Notes under the pieces: model-generated | Told to the model about the DNA's origin: nothing | Seen by the model: only the letters and a program-made list of their open reading frames with translations | Database searches by the model: none | NCBI GenBank assembly: GCA_018267545.1 | Contig: JAFDYG010000399.1 | Span: forward strand, 1-46,538 | Direction of reading: 5' to 3' | Length of the DNA stretch: 46,538 nucleotides | DNA from: Bacteroidota bacterium | GTDB lineage: Bacteria; Bacteroidota; Bacteroidia; Chitinophagales; Chitinophagaceae | Shown: one piece after another, positions 9,660 to 17,388 of the stretch | Numbering within the stretch: the first letter of the stretch is position 1 | Layout: the number at the start of each line of letters is the position of its first letter | Translations under genes and position numbers: made by a program

Positions 9660-9700
9660 ATGGGTTGCTGATACACATAGGAAGGCTGTAAATAATATTC

Positions 9701-10735
9701 TTAAGGCAAGACAGTCAGGACTTTTCCGTCTAATTGAAAATGGACTTTCGATTCGCTGAGTCCGGTCAGCACTTGTGTCAAGGTAAGGTCTCGGCCGATC
9801 TCTCCGCCGAATAGTGCTTTTGTAGGTGCGCCCTCGTATTTGATCTCGACGCCGTACCAGCGGGACAGCTGACGCATCACGGTGTGGATGTCGGCGGCGT
9901 CCCAGCTGAAGAAGCCCTTCTTCCAGGCCATGACCCGGTCGACGTCAGCAGCGCGCTGTGTCAACACATCGCCCGCAATGCCCTGCTGGCCGGGCTTTAG
10001 GGTTAGCTCGCTCGCGCCTTTCTTTACTCTCACCGCTCCTTCGAGCAAGGTGGTGCGTATTTCCGGTTCGTCGTTATATGCATTTACGTTAAAGCTGGTT
10101 CCAAGAACACCCACCGCCACTCCATTTACTTTTACGGTGAAAGGCTTTGTCGCATCCTTCGCCACTTCGAAGTAGGCTTCTCCGGTTAGCTCCACTATCC
10201 TTTCCCTGCCTTTGAACGCGCCCGGATACTGCAGCTTCGATAGCGCATTGAGCCAGACCTTCGTTCCATCGGCCAGCGTTACCTGGTACTGACCACCCGC
10301 GGGCGTGGATAGACTATTATATAGGTCTTCGGCGCCCTTCTTATAAACCAGCGCGCCATCCGTCTTTACGATCTGGCCGGTAAGCGCCCCATTCGCGGCG
10401 CTATCCAGGACAATGGTGCTTCCGTCCCCAAGGGTCAGGATCGCCTTGTTGCCGCCGGGCGATACATCGTTCTTAAAAACATTCGCCACCACCGGCTTTT
10501 CAGGCGCCGGCCGGCGCAGCAATACAAGGCCCGCTACGGCCAGCAGGAGTGCAGCCGCCGCAGCGATGCCATAGCGCTTCCAGGGGGTCAGCTTGCGTAC
10601 GGGCGTTTCCGGTTCAAGGTACCGATCGAGCTTTCCTTCGTTTAATAATTGAAAGAAGACTTCTACCTCCTCCAGGCTGGCGGTTCCATCCAAATAACGA
10701 TCAACCAATTGTTTATATAAAGCCTCTTCCTTCAT
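9701..10735 (-). CDS. FecR-family anti-sigma factor (transmembrane)
   Basis: A 344-residue protein. The cytoplasmic N-terminal part (about 1-52) would hold the sigma factor. A single membrane helix (about 54-73, rich in Ala/Leu/Val) follows. The periplasmic FecR domain (about 115-235) carries the hallmarks STPAGGQYQVTLADGTKVWLN and VELTGEAYFEVAKD. The C-terminal DUF4974-like domain (about 270-344) ends HFQLDGKVLTVLP and is the part expected to touch the STN domain of SusC. It lies 44 bases after the sigma factor gene and before susC, the standard order of these trans-envelope switches. When the SusC ligand arrives, FecR is expected to free or activate the sigma factor. Between the sigma and fecR genes is a GC-rich 6-bp inverted repeat (10761-10778). 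Confidence 0.93.
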   Translation of the reverse strand: MKEEALYKQLVDRYLDGTASLEEVEVFFQLLNEGKLDRYLEPETPVRKLTPWKRYGIAAAAALLLAVAGLVLLRRPAPEKPVVANVFKNDVSPGGNKAILTLGDGSTIVLDSAANGALTGQIVKTDGALVYKKGAEDLYNSLSTPAGGQYQVTLADGTKVWLNALSKLQYPGAFKGRERIVELTGEAYFEVAKDATKPFTVKVNGVAVGVLGTSFNVNAYNDEPEIRTTLLEGAVRVKKGASELTLKPGQQGIAGDVLTQRAADVDRVMAWKKGFFSWDAADIHTVMRQLSRWYGVEIKYEGAPTKALFGGEIGRDLTLTQVLTGLSESKVHFQLDGKVLTVLP

Positions 10736-10779
10736 TTCCCTATATAGACGGTGAAAGGGTCAGGGGAGGACCCCCCTGG

Positions 10780-11424
10780 TTAAAAATATTTTTTTATCAA
10801 GATCAGCAGGACCAGGCCCAACGGCGTGCCCAATTCATCCTGGGCCGCATCTCTAAACTTTTGTAATGAGCTAACCATATGCTTACGGACGACATTCCTG
10901 GAAATCCCCAGCTCAGCCGCCACCTCATCATAGGTCTTGCCCTGCTCCCGGCAGAGTATAAAAATCTCCCTCGAACGGGGAGAAAGAGAGTCCAACGTTC
11001 GTTTGATGAATTCCCGGTAGTCCCTCTGCAATGTCTCGTCCTCGAAGAATCCGGGGTTGGCGTGGAAATGCCTTGCGATCTCACCCTTGGCGATGTCCGA
11101 CTTACCCACGGCCCGCAGCAGATTGATCGACTCGTTCCGCGCCACCTGCAATAAATATGCTTGGAAATATTGTACCTCTGTAAGCCGCTCGCGCTTCTCC
11201 CAGATTTTGATAAAGACGTCCTGGGTAAGGTCCTGCGCCAATGCTTCCGACTTTACGTATCGAATCGCCAGCTTGAAAACAGCATCGCCGTATTGCTGAT
11301 ACATGCTCTTGTACGCATTCTCATCACCGGCGGCCAGATCCAGCAGAAGCCTTTTTTCGTCATATGTTGCCTGCTCACTCAATGCGTCACAAATTACTAA
11401 ATTACTACCTTTACTCACAAACAT
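10780..11424 (-). CDS. ECF-type RNA polymerase sigma-70 factor (FecI-like)
   Basis: About 214 residues. Sigma region 2 (YGDAVFKLAIRYVKSEALAQDLTQDVFIKIWEKRERL) is followed by region 4 (LDSLSPRSREIFILCREQGKTYDEVAAELGISRNVVRKH), whose helix-turn-helix is clear; regions 1 and 3 are absent, as in ECF sigma factors. The hydrophobic tail (LGLVLLILIKKYF) is frequent in Bacteroidota FecI-like proteins. The paired anti-sigma gene follows 44 bases later. The start is uncertain: ATG at 11442 would overlap the divergent methyltransferase start (11432), so ATG at 11424 is given, and a later start is possible because the first conserved residues begin near codon 20. The probable target is the susC promoter. 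Confidence 0.92.
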   Translation of the reverse strand: MFVSKGSNLVICDALSEQATYDEKRLLLDLAAGDENAYKSMYQQYGDAVFKLAIRYVKSEALAQDLTQDVFIKIWEKRERLTEVQYFQAYLLQVARNESINLLRAVGKSDIAKGEIARHFHANPGFFEDETLQRDYREFIKRTLDSLSPRSREIFILCREQGKTYDEVAAELGISRNVVRKHMVSSLQKFRDAAQDELGTPLGLVLLILIKKYF

Positions 11425-11431
11425 CCTTGTC

Positions 11432-12304
11432 ATGTCCCGCAACTATTCGACGATCAGCCCATCCGCCCGCGCGCTGCTCCTGATGAAAGGCCTTACCCCA
11501 ATCCCCTTTGCACGCCAGGCCGCAGAGCTGATCGAATACCCCACGCCCTACGTCCCCGACTACTCCGTCCGCATGCCCGGCCTCTGGGCCCGCGTCGTGC
11601 ACTTCGAGGTCCGCTACCTGAGCATCAACCAATTGATGCCCGCCGAATTCACAAATATCCTCGAGCTCTCCTCCGGATTCTCCTTTCGCGGCCTGGCACT
11701 TGCGGATAACAGTAACGTCTATTATATCGACACGGACCTGCCCGAGCTCATCGAAACAAAAACCCACCTCGTCACCCAGCTCTTAGCCGCCAGCCCCGGC
11801 ACTCCTATAGGCCACTACGAACTCCGCCCCCTCAACGCCCTCGACGAAGAAGCGTTCAACGCGGTCATCGACAGCTTCCCCGAAGGACCGCTCCTGATCG
11901 TCAACGAAGGACTGCTGATGTATTTGGGGGTGGAGGAGAAACAGCGGCTCTGCGGACTGATCCGACGGGCGCTATTGAAGCGCGGCGGCTACTGGATTAC
12001 CGCCGACGTCTATATCAAACGCAGCCGGCGCGTCGACGACCCCGAGCTCGCGCTGGGAGATACGCTAAAGCAATTCCTGGAACAGCACAAGGTCGACGAC
12101 AATATGTTCAACAGCTTCGATGAGGCCAGGGAATTTTTTTCCAGCATGGGATTTGTCATCGACAAAGAAGCGGAACCCGACTATTCTTCGGTAACCTCGC
12201 TCCCTCACTTCCTGGCGTCCGCCAGCCCCGGGCTGCTGACCCGTCTTCGCCAGCACCCCACCCGGATGCACATGACCTGGCGGCTCAAGGCTATTCCCTC
12301 ATGA
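11432..12304 (+). CDS. LCM-type (leucine carboxyl methyltransferase-like) class I SAM-dependent methyltransferase
   Basis: From ATG 11432 this gives 290 residues starting MSRNYSTISPSARALLLMKG. An in-frame ATG at 11303 would lengthen it by 43 residues that lie inside the divergent sigma gene and have no conserved look. The SAM-binding glycine-rich loop is degenerate (LELSSGFSFRGLAL). It is followed by the family acidic motif YYIDTDLPELIETK and by LLIVNEGLLMYL, as in the Ppm1/LCMT/TcmP group. Such enzymes carboxyl- or O-methylate small molecules or protein tails; the substrate here is unknown. The gene starts only 7 bases from the divergent sigma gene start, so the promoter must lie within the coding sequence of the sigma gene. 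A weak -7 candidate TACCTTTA is at 11406-11413. Confidence 0.88.
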   Translation: MSRNYSTISPSARALLLMKGLTPIPFARQAAELIEYPTPYVPDYSVRMPGLWARVVHFEVRYLSINQLMPAEFTNILELSSGFSFRGLALADNSNVYYIDTDLPELIETKTHLVTQLLAASPGTPIGHYELRPLNALDEEAFNAVIDSFPEGPLLIVNEGLLMYLGVEEKQRLCGLIRRALLKRGGYWITADVYIKRSRRVDDPELALGDTLKQFLEQHKVDDNMFNSFDEAREFFSSMGFVIDKEAEPDYSSVTSLPHFLASASPGLLTRLRQHPTRMHMTWRLKAIPS

Positions 12305-12325
12305 GGCCGCTCCCGAGGCTAAAGC

Positions 12326-14695
12326 CTATTCCGTCCGAAGACTCTTCACCGGATTCGCCAGCCCAGCCTTGATCGCCTGGAAGCTCACCGTAAATAATGT
12401 AATCCCCAACGCGCCAAAACCCGCAGCCGCGTAGATCCACCAGGAGATCTTCGTATGCACCTCATAATTCTGAAGCCACTTGTTCATAAAGTACCAGGCC
12501 GCCGGCATCGCGATGACCAATGATATGATAACAAGAAGGACAAATTCCTTCGATAACAATCCCCACACATTGATCAGCCTTGCACCCAGCACCTTCCTCA
12601 CACCAATCTCTTTGGTGCGCTGCTCTGCAACAAAAGAAGACAGCCCAAACAACCCCAGACAAGAAATAAAAATCGCCAGCGCCGCAAAGAACGTCGCCAA
12701 ATTTCCGATGCGCTCCTCGTTCATAAATTTCCTGGCGTATTCCTCATCGACAAACCGATATACGAAAGGACTAGCCGGATTATACCGCTTAAAGACCGTC
12801 TCGATCCTCGCCAGCGCCTCGTGCGCGCCCATCGATGGGGCCAGCTTGATCTCGATCGACGCCAGGAATCCCGAGTCCAGGGTATACGTCGAAGGAGCAG
12901 GCGTTTGAAACGGGTCTCCCCTCACCATATCCTTTGTCACTCCGATAACGGTATGGGGCTTACCGTGCAGGACAACGATCTCACCCAGCGGATGCTTGAA
13001 CCCCATGGTCTTGACCGCCGTCTCGTTGATGATCATCGCCGAGCTGTCCGTCGCCATCTCCTTCGAAAAGTCGCGGCCCTCCGCCAGCTGCCAGCCCACG
13101 GTCTTGCCAAAGTCTATCGACACAAAATTGGCCATCATCAATTGTTTGGTATTGGGGTCCTTTCCCTTCCATCTATAATCGACCGTACCGCCGTAGTTGG
13201 CGGTGATCGGACAGGACGATTTCGAAAAGGCCGTAACCGCCCCCGTATTCATCAGGTCGGTCTCGATCGGTTTGAGGTTCGTCCGCAGGTCATTCGTATT
13301 GACGCTCATCTCGATCAGGCTGGAGCGGTTATACCCCGTCGGTATATCCTTTGCATACTGCACCTGCCGGAAAACGACGATCGTCCCGATAATCAGCATC
13401 ACCGATACCGTAAACTGCAGCGTCACCAGCACGCGGCGCGGTATCGCGGCAAAACGGCCAGCCTTGAAAGTTCCCTTCAACACCTTCACCGGGGAAAAGG
13501 AGGATAGATACAAAGCCGGATAGCTGCCCGCAACCAAACCCGTAATCAGGCTAAACCCGATACCCATGGTCCAGAACAAAGGATTCAACCAGAGTACCGA
13601 CATCTCTTTATCCGACAAATGATTGAAGAACGGCAACGAAACCTGCACCAACAACAGGGCCAGCGCAAAAGACAACAATACCACCAGCATCGACTCGCTC
13701 AAAAACTGAAAGATCAGCTGACGGCGCACGCTGCCGATCGCCTTACGGATACCCACCTCACGGGCGCGGCGCTCGCTGCGGGCGGTGCTCAGGTTCATAA
13801 AGTTGATACAAGCCAACAACAAGACAAAAACACCGATAATCCCAAACAACCACACAAACGTAACCAGACCGCCAGTATTCACGCCATCCTTAAAATCGGA
13901 ATACAAGTGCCACTTGCTCATGGGATGGACAAAGAACTCCGGCTTATACTTCGGATAATTCCCCTGCGCCTCCCGGGACATCTTGATCTTGGCCGAAGCC
14001 TGCTCGTAGGTTACGCCAGGCTTCAGCTGGACATACACGTACCAGGAATTGCTGTCCCACTGCGTCTCGTCTTGTTTCTGATCGGCCACGTACAAATCCC
14101 ATGAGCCCAAAAAAAGATAATTATTAAAGCTGCTATTCTTCGGGAAGTCCTCATATACGCCGCCAATCGTCACGTTTTGCGTATTGCCCATCCGTATCGT
14201 CTTGCCCATCGGCTCCTCAGTCCCAAACAGCGCCTTGGCAAGACTCTCCGACACCAGGATCGAATGCATATCCTTCAACGTCTGCCGGTTTCCCGACTTC
14301 ATCCGCAGGGTCATCATCTCCGTAAACTCCGGCTGCACATACACCCCCGGTTTCGACAGCAGCTTGTCCCCTACCTGGAACGCCATGTCGCCATAGCCGG
14401 ACATGAGGCTGACGCGTTTGAAGTCGGGGAAGTGGTCGCGGATATATGCGCCCAGAGGAATCGGGCTGACGTCATACTCCGTCTTACCCCCACCAAAGTT
14501 TACTAGCTGCTTCACCATCCCGATACGGTCGTAATTGTCCGTGCCCTTCTTGTCAAACGACAGCTCGTCGTAGATCCAAAGCCCGATCAGCATAGCGACT
14601 GCCATGCCCGTAGCGAGACCGATGATATTGATGGCGGAATATAGTTTGCTCTTGCGCAGGTTGCGCCAGGCGATTTTGAAGTAGTTTTTTAGCAT
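12326..14695 (-). CDS. MacB/FtsX-type ABC transporter permease, about 790 residues
   Basis: The start at ATG 14695 gives the family-typical N-terminus MLKNYFKIAWRNLRKSKLYS; an earlier in-frame TTG at 14719 is less likely. A first membrane helix (about 20-40) is followed by a large extracytoplasmic MacB core domain. A three-helix FtsX bundle with STARSERRAREVGIRKAIGS (about 300-320) comes next, then a second core domain and a second FtsX bundle near the C-terminus with the matching signature RTKEIGVRKVLGA. The protein has the double-FtsX architecture widespread in Bacteroidota, where no ATPase is encoded alongside. MacB relatives are mechanotransmission proteins that move peptides or antibiotics or act on lipoproteins; the substrate here is unknown. 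A paralogue lies at 17385-19790. A 9-bp hairpin abuts its start codon. Confidence 0.93.
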   Translation of the reverse strand: MLKNYFKIAWRNLRKSKLYSAINIIGLATGMAVAMLIGLWIYDELSFDKKGTDNYDRIGMVKQLVNFGGGKTEYDVSPIPLGAYIRDHFPDFKRVSLMSGYGDMAFQVGDKLLSKPGVYVQPEFTEMMTLRMKSGNRQTLKDMHSILVSESLAKALFGTEEPMGKTIRMGNTQNVTIGGVYEDFPKNSSFNNYLFLGSWDLYVADQKQDETQWDSNSWYVYVQLKPGVTYEQASAKIKMSREAQGNYPKYKPEFFVHPMSKWHLYSDFKDGVNTGGLVTFVWLFGIIGVFVLLLACINFMNLSTARSERRAREVGIRKAIGSVRRQLIFQFLSESMLVVLLSFALALLLVQVSLPFFNHLSDKEMSVLWLNPLFWTMGIGFSLITGLVAGSYPALYLSSFSPVKVLKGTFKAGRFAAIPRRVLVTLQFTVSVMLIIGTIVVFRQVQYAKDIPTGYNRSSLIEMSVNTNDLRTNLKPIETDLMNTGAVTAFSKSSCPITANYGGTVDYRWKGKDPNTKQLMMANFVSIDFGKTVGWQLAEGRDFSKEMATDSSAMIINETAVKTMGFKHPLGEIVVLHGKPHTVIGVTKDMVRGDPFQTPAPSTYTLDSGFLASIEIKLAPSMGAHEALARIETVFKRYNPASPFVYRFVDEEYARKFMNEERIGNLATFFAALAIFISCLGLFGLSSFVAEQRTKEIGVRKVLGARLINVWGLLSKEFVLLVIISLVIAMPAAWYFMNKWLQNYEVHTKISWWIYAAAGFGALGITLFTVSFQAIKAGLANPVKSLRTE

Positions 14696-14698
14696 AGT

Positions 14699-14726
14699 TT
14701 GGCCGTTATGATCTTTCAACGGCCAA
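14699..14726 (-). promoter_or_regulatory. Perfect 9-bp inverted repeat next to the permease start codon
   Basis: TTGGCCGTT at 14699-14707 and AACGGCCAA at 14718-14726 are exact complements with a 10-base loop. On the minus strand the hairpin ends 3 bases before ATG 14695, over the ribosome-binding region. It could be an RNA hairpin that limits translation, or a DNA operator for a dimeric regulator. The sequence does not choose between them. Confidence 0.5.
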
Positions 14727-14802
14727 CAACATGCCAGTCAAATAACACGTTACCAATCAACTATTTGCCCCGCGACGGCCCGCCCGCAGTGTCCGCTTCC
14801 GA

Positions 14803-14821
14803 ACAGCCACCGTCCGGCTGT
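14803..14821 (-). terminator. Weak hairpin after the STAS-HATPase gene
   Basis: ACAGCC (14803-14808) pairs with GGCTGT (14816-14821), 9 bases downstream of the stop codon at 14830 on the minus strand. No U tract follows, so termination here is only a suggestion. Confidence 0.25.
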
Positions 14822-14829
14822 GCGCAGCC

Positions 14830-16098
14830 CTACGAATCCTTTTCCTGATGCAGCCGTTGCATAATCGCCTTATCCAATAGCTGATAAACCAATGGCTCCA
14901 TATTCCTTTGCCTTATCAAAGCCCCAAATCGCAGAGGCCCTAGTTCAAGAAACAGCTTACCCATAAGCTCATCCGCAAAGCTGCTGGAGATGACAGGTAC
15001 ACCTTCCCAGTCGACGTAAACAGGGTGATTGGGTTTCGAATTGATCAAGTTCAACAGCTTAAACCGCATTTGACGTCCCGCATGTCTTGTTCCGAACCCC
15101 GTAGTCTCTTCCTTCATCTTAATAGACAAACAATCGCTGTCCGGCATCTCGTACTTGAGGTCGACGATGCTGAGGGGGACATACGGCCCGGTTCCTTTAA
15201 AATTCAAAGCTTCGCCGATTTGAAATGATTTATTCATTTTTATGTGACCGCTCACGCTGGTCCCTGACAAGGATTGATTCTTCTTCCATTTTATAGTATT
15301 GCTATTCGTTATTGACGAATAAAAGCGGCCAGCGCCACTAACGATATCCATTGAGCCGCCGGTCATCGTGGCAATCCTAAGCGTTCCGGCAAGCCCATTT
15401 CCCTGTCCTGCTTCCTTGTTCCTCGTTACGCCTGCTTTTATGGCTTCTCCTATTGCCTGCGAATCTGTCCTTAGAGTAGGGATGGCCTCTTTTAACGAGC
15501 TTAGAATTCCTCTTCCTGCATCAGCCACTGTAAATGAGATAAGTTCCTGAGTTGGATATGTAACAACTTCGACAAAGCCACCCACTTCCGATTCCGAGTG
15601 ATTAATAACATTATCACATACTTCATTGACAGACCACTCTAACGCCGGGATAATATCTGCCGGGATCGGCATGCTCCTCATTACTACATCCATGACATCA
15701 TTTGTAATACCAGGAATATCTTTATAATCGGTAAACTGTCTCGCGACTAAATGACGATCATGAGCAGACTCAGATTGGAGGTAATAAGGATCCAATAAAT
15801 GAGCCCAATTCGTCGATAAAAATAGCCTATTGGTATTCCATTGAAACGGCAGCTCGATATTAATTACGTACCCCTTGGATTTAAGGCTACATATAGTAGC
15901 GATAATCGCCAGCATTCCATTTGGATAAGCTTTTACTACCTTAGAAAAATCGAGAATCAATTCTTCTGTTGGCCGTCTATTAAGCCATAAACCTATAGCA
16001 GAAGAAAAATCGGCAAGAATAGAGCTGGCCACCTTTCCCGGGAACACGATCTTATTATTATAAAAATCATATCGAACAAGAGATTTATAATCAGCCAT
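14830..16098 (-). CDS. STAS-like / HATPase / DUF4325 fusion protein
   Basis: A 422-residue cytoplasmic protein with three apparent parts. Residues 1-100 look like a STAS fold (strand EELILDFSKV, then a helix after PNGMLAIIAT). Residues about 125-290 are a GHKL ATPase with an N-box (E159..N163..N166H), G1 box DAGRG (193-197) and G2 box GQGNGLAG (231-238). Residues about 315-405 resemble the STAS-like DUF4325 domain (TGFGTRHAGRQMRFKL, then VYVDWEGVPVISSSFADEL). RsbW-type kinases and STAS antagonists are usually separate partner-switching proteins; here kinase and STAS parts share one chain. No histidine phosphoacceptor domain or membrane segment is seen. The gene is much more AT-rich than both neighbours and has a strong Shine-Dalgarno, suggesting transfer. 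The biological role is unknown to me. Confidence 0.75.
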   Translation of the reverse strand: MADYKSLVRYDFYNNKIVFPGKVASSILADFSSAIGLWLNRRPTEELILDFSKVVKAYPNGMLAIIATICSLKSKGYVINIELPFQWNTNRLFLSTNWAHLLDPYYLQSESAHDRHLVARQFTDYKDIPGITNDVMDVVMRSMPIPADIIPALEWSVNEVCDNVINHSESEVGGFVEVVTYPTQELISFTVADAGRGILSSLKEAIPTLRTDSQAIGEAIKAGVTRNKEAGQGNGLAGTLRIATMTGGSMDIVSGAGRFYSSITNSNTIKWKKNQSLSGTSVSGHIKMNKSFQIGEALNFKGTGPYVPLSIVDLKYEMPDSDCLSIKMKEETTGFGTRHAGRQMRFKLLNLINSKPNHPVYVDWEGVPVISSSFADELMGKLFLELGPLRFGALIRQRNMEPLVYQLLDKAIMQRLHQEKDS

Positions 16099-16105
16099 AT
16101 ACGCA

Positions 16106-16113
16106 TCTCCTCC
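16106..16113 (-). promoter_or_regulatory. Strong Shine-Dalgarno for the STAS-HATPase gene
   Basis: On the minus strand GGAGGAGA ends 7 bases before ATG 16098. Most genes in this window have A/T-rich leaders without a recognisable Shine-Dalgarno, as is usual in Bacteroidota. The site supports this start and adds to the foreign look of the gene. Confidence 0.7.
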
Positions 16114-16246
16114 ATTTTTTCATTACCACAACCCTTATTTTCATTAACTTTACCCCGATGATCATCACAAAGAGGATTTACCAAGTACTCTTGATAAATC
16201 CCGCCTGAAAGATTCAACCCTTTCAGTGACCCCATAACATTAATTG

Positions 16247-16278
16247 CGAACGTCCATTAAGTGGACGTTCGTTTTTTT
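16247..16278 (+). terminator. Strong intrinsic terminator on + strand, no matching gene
   Basis: CGAACGTCCA (16247-16256) and TGGACGTTCG (16262-16271) form a perfect 10-bp stem with a 5-base loop, followed by seven T residues. This is a textbook terminator for + strand transcription, but the flanking genes are both on the minus strand. Read from the minus strand it could still slow polymerase after the serine hydrolase gene, without a U tract. Confidence 0.65.
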
Positions 16279-16284
16279 ACCCCA

Positions 16285-17388
16285 TCACTTCCCATACCCC
16301 TCCCACTCCCACGGTATCTCCACCCCCGCCAGCTCCCTCGCCAGCTCCGTAAAAATCGCCTCCCCCTTATCACTATTCGTCATAAAAACATAAGCCGCCT
16401 TCTCCCCCGGGATCCCAATACAGTAATGCTGCCACCCATCATCATGCCCTTCCTTAAAAAACACCGCTCCTTTCGAGCTCTTAAACACACCCCACCCAAG
16501 TCCATAAGACAGCTCGATCTTATCATTATCCGTAGTAGTAGTCGTATTCAGCGAAGGAAACTGCACTTTCTGATGAATAGCAATCTGCGGCCTAAACATC
16601 TCGCCCGAAGCCCTAACCGACAGCCCACGCCCCTGCATCACCGCCGCTAAGAAACGAGTAAAATCCGCAATAGTCGTCTCCATCGACCCCGCAGCATTCG
16701 CCCGCTTGCGCCTATTCTTCGCCAGCGTATCCTCCTTCTCATTATGCCCCACAGCAAAATCCGACTCGAACCCCTGCTGCCAAACATAGCTCGTCCGCCG
16801 CATACCCACCGGAACAAACACCTTCTCCCGCGCAATATCCTCCAGCCCACGCCCCGTCTTCGTCTCGATCACAAACTGCAGCAGCGCCAACCCCTCACCC
16901 GAGTAAGCATACCGCTCGCCAGGCGTAAAAAAGAACTCCAGCTTACTATTATCATTCGGATTGAAAAACCTCCAATTGGGAAACCCCGTCGTATGATCGA
17001 GACAGTGACGCGCCGTAAGAAGCTTCCAGCGATCGTCCCCGGCCAAATCCATATAATTGCCATATTGCGGCAGCGGCTTCGGCAAATACCGATACAACGG
17101 CGTATCCAGCGCAATAATAGAAGAATCGACGAGCTTCATCACAACATACGCAAACACCGCTTTCGACAACGAAGCGCCGTAGAAACAGGTCGCCGTATCA
17201 TTCATCTGCCCCCGCGGCTTATTCTTATACCCATAAGCCTTGACATAAGAAACCTGATTGTCTTTCACAATACCCAGACACAAACCCGTAACACCAGCCT
17301 TACGCATCAGCCTCGTCACAACCGAATCGACCTGTGCCTGAGCACAGAACGAAGACGCAAAGAAAACCAGCAGAAAAAACTTTCTCAT
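16285..17388 (-). CDS. Serine hydrolase, class C beta-lactamase/penicillin-binding protein fold
   Basis: A 367-residue exported protein with a Sec signal (about 1-19, ending CAQAQ). The SxxK nucleophile motif is Ser73-Leu-Ser-Lys76 within FYGASLSKAVF. The second motif is YSG in the segment RYAYSGEGLALLQ, where class C enzymes have YxN. A late GHDDGWQHYCIG segment stands where HTG/KTG motifs normally lie. Family members include esterases, D-aminopeptidases and peptidoglycan-active enzymes, and a true beta-lactamase role is not implied. Its ATG overlaps the stop of the upstream permease by 4 bases (ATGA, 17385-17388), so the two are translationally coupled and may work together. Confidence 0.9.
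   Translation of the reverse strand: MRKFFLLVFFASSFCAQAQVDSVVTRLMRKAGVTGLCLGIVKDNQVSYVKAYGYKNKPRGQMNDTATCFYGASLSKAVFAYVVMKLVDSSIIALDTPLYRYLPKPLPQYGNYMDLAGDDRWKLLTARHCLDHTTGFPNWRFFNPNDNSKLEFFFTPGERYAYSGEGLALLQFVIETKTGRGLEDIAREKVFVPVGMRRTSYVWQQGFESDFAVGHNEKEDTLAKNRRKRANAAGSMETTIADFTRFLAAVMQGRGLSVRASGEMFRPQIAIHQKVQFPSLNTTTTTDNDKIELSYGLGWGVFKSSKGAVFFKEGHDDGWQHYCIGIPGEKAAYVFMTNSDKGEAIFTELARELAGVEIPWEWEGYGK

Noticed and set aside
12065-14699. Possible separate ATP-binding subunit for the MacB-like permease
   Set aside because: No Walker A or ABC signature is found on either strand; these Bacteroidota permeases are commonly encoded alone.
15993-16235. 80-codon minus frame with a hydrophobic tail overlapping the STAS-HATPase start
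   Set aside because: It overlaps the real gene out of frame over its hydrophobic part, and the strong Shine-Dalgarno serves the ATG at 16098 instead.
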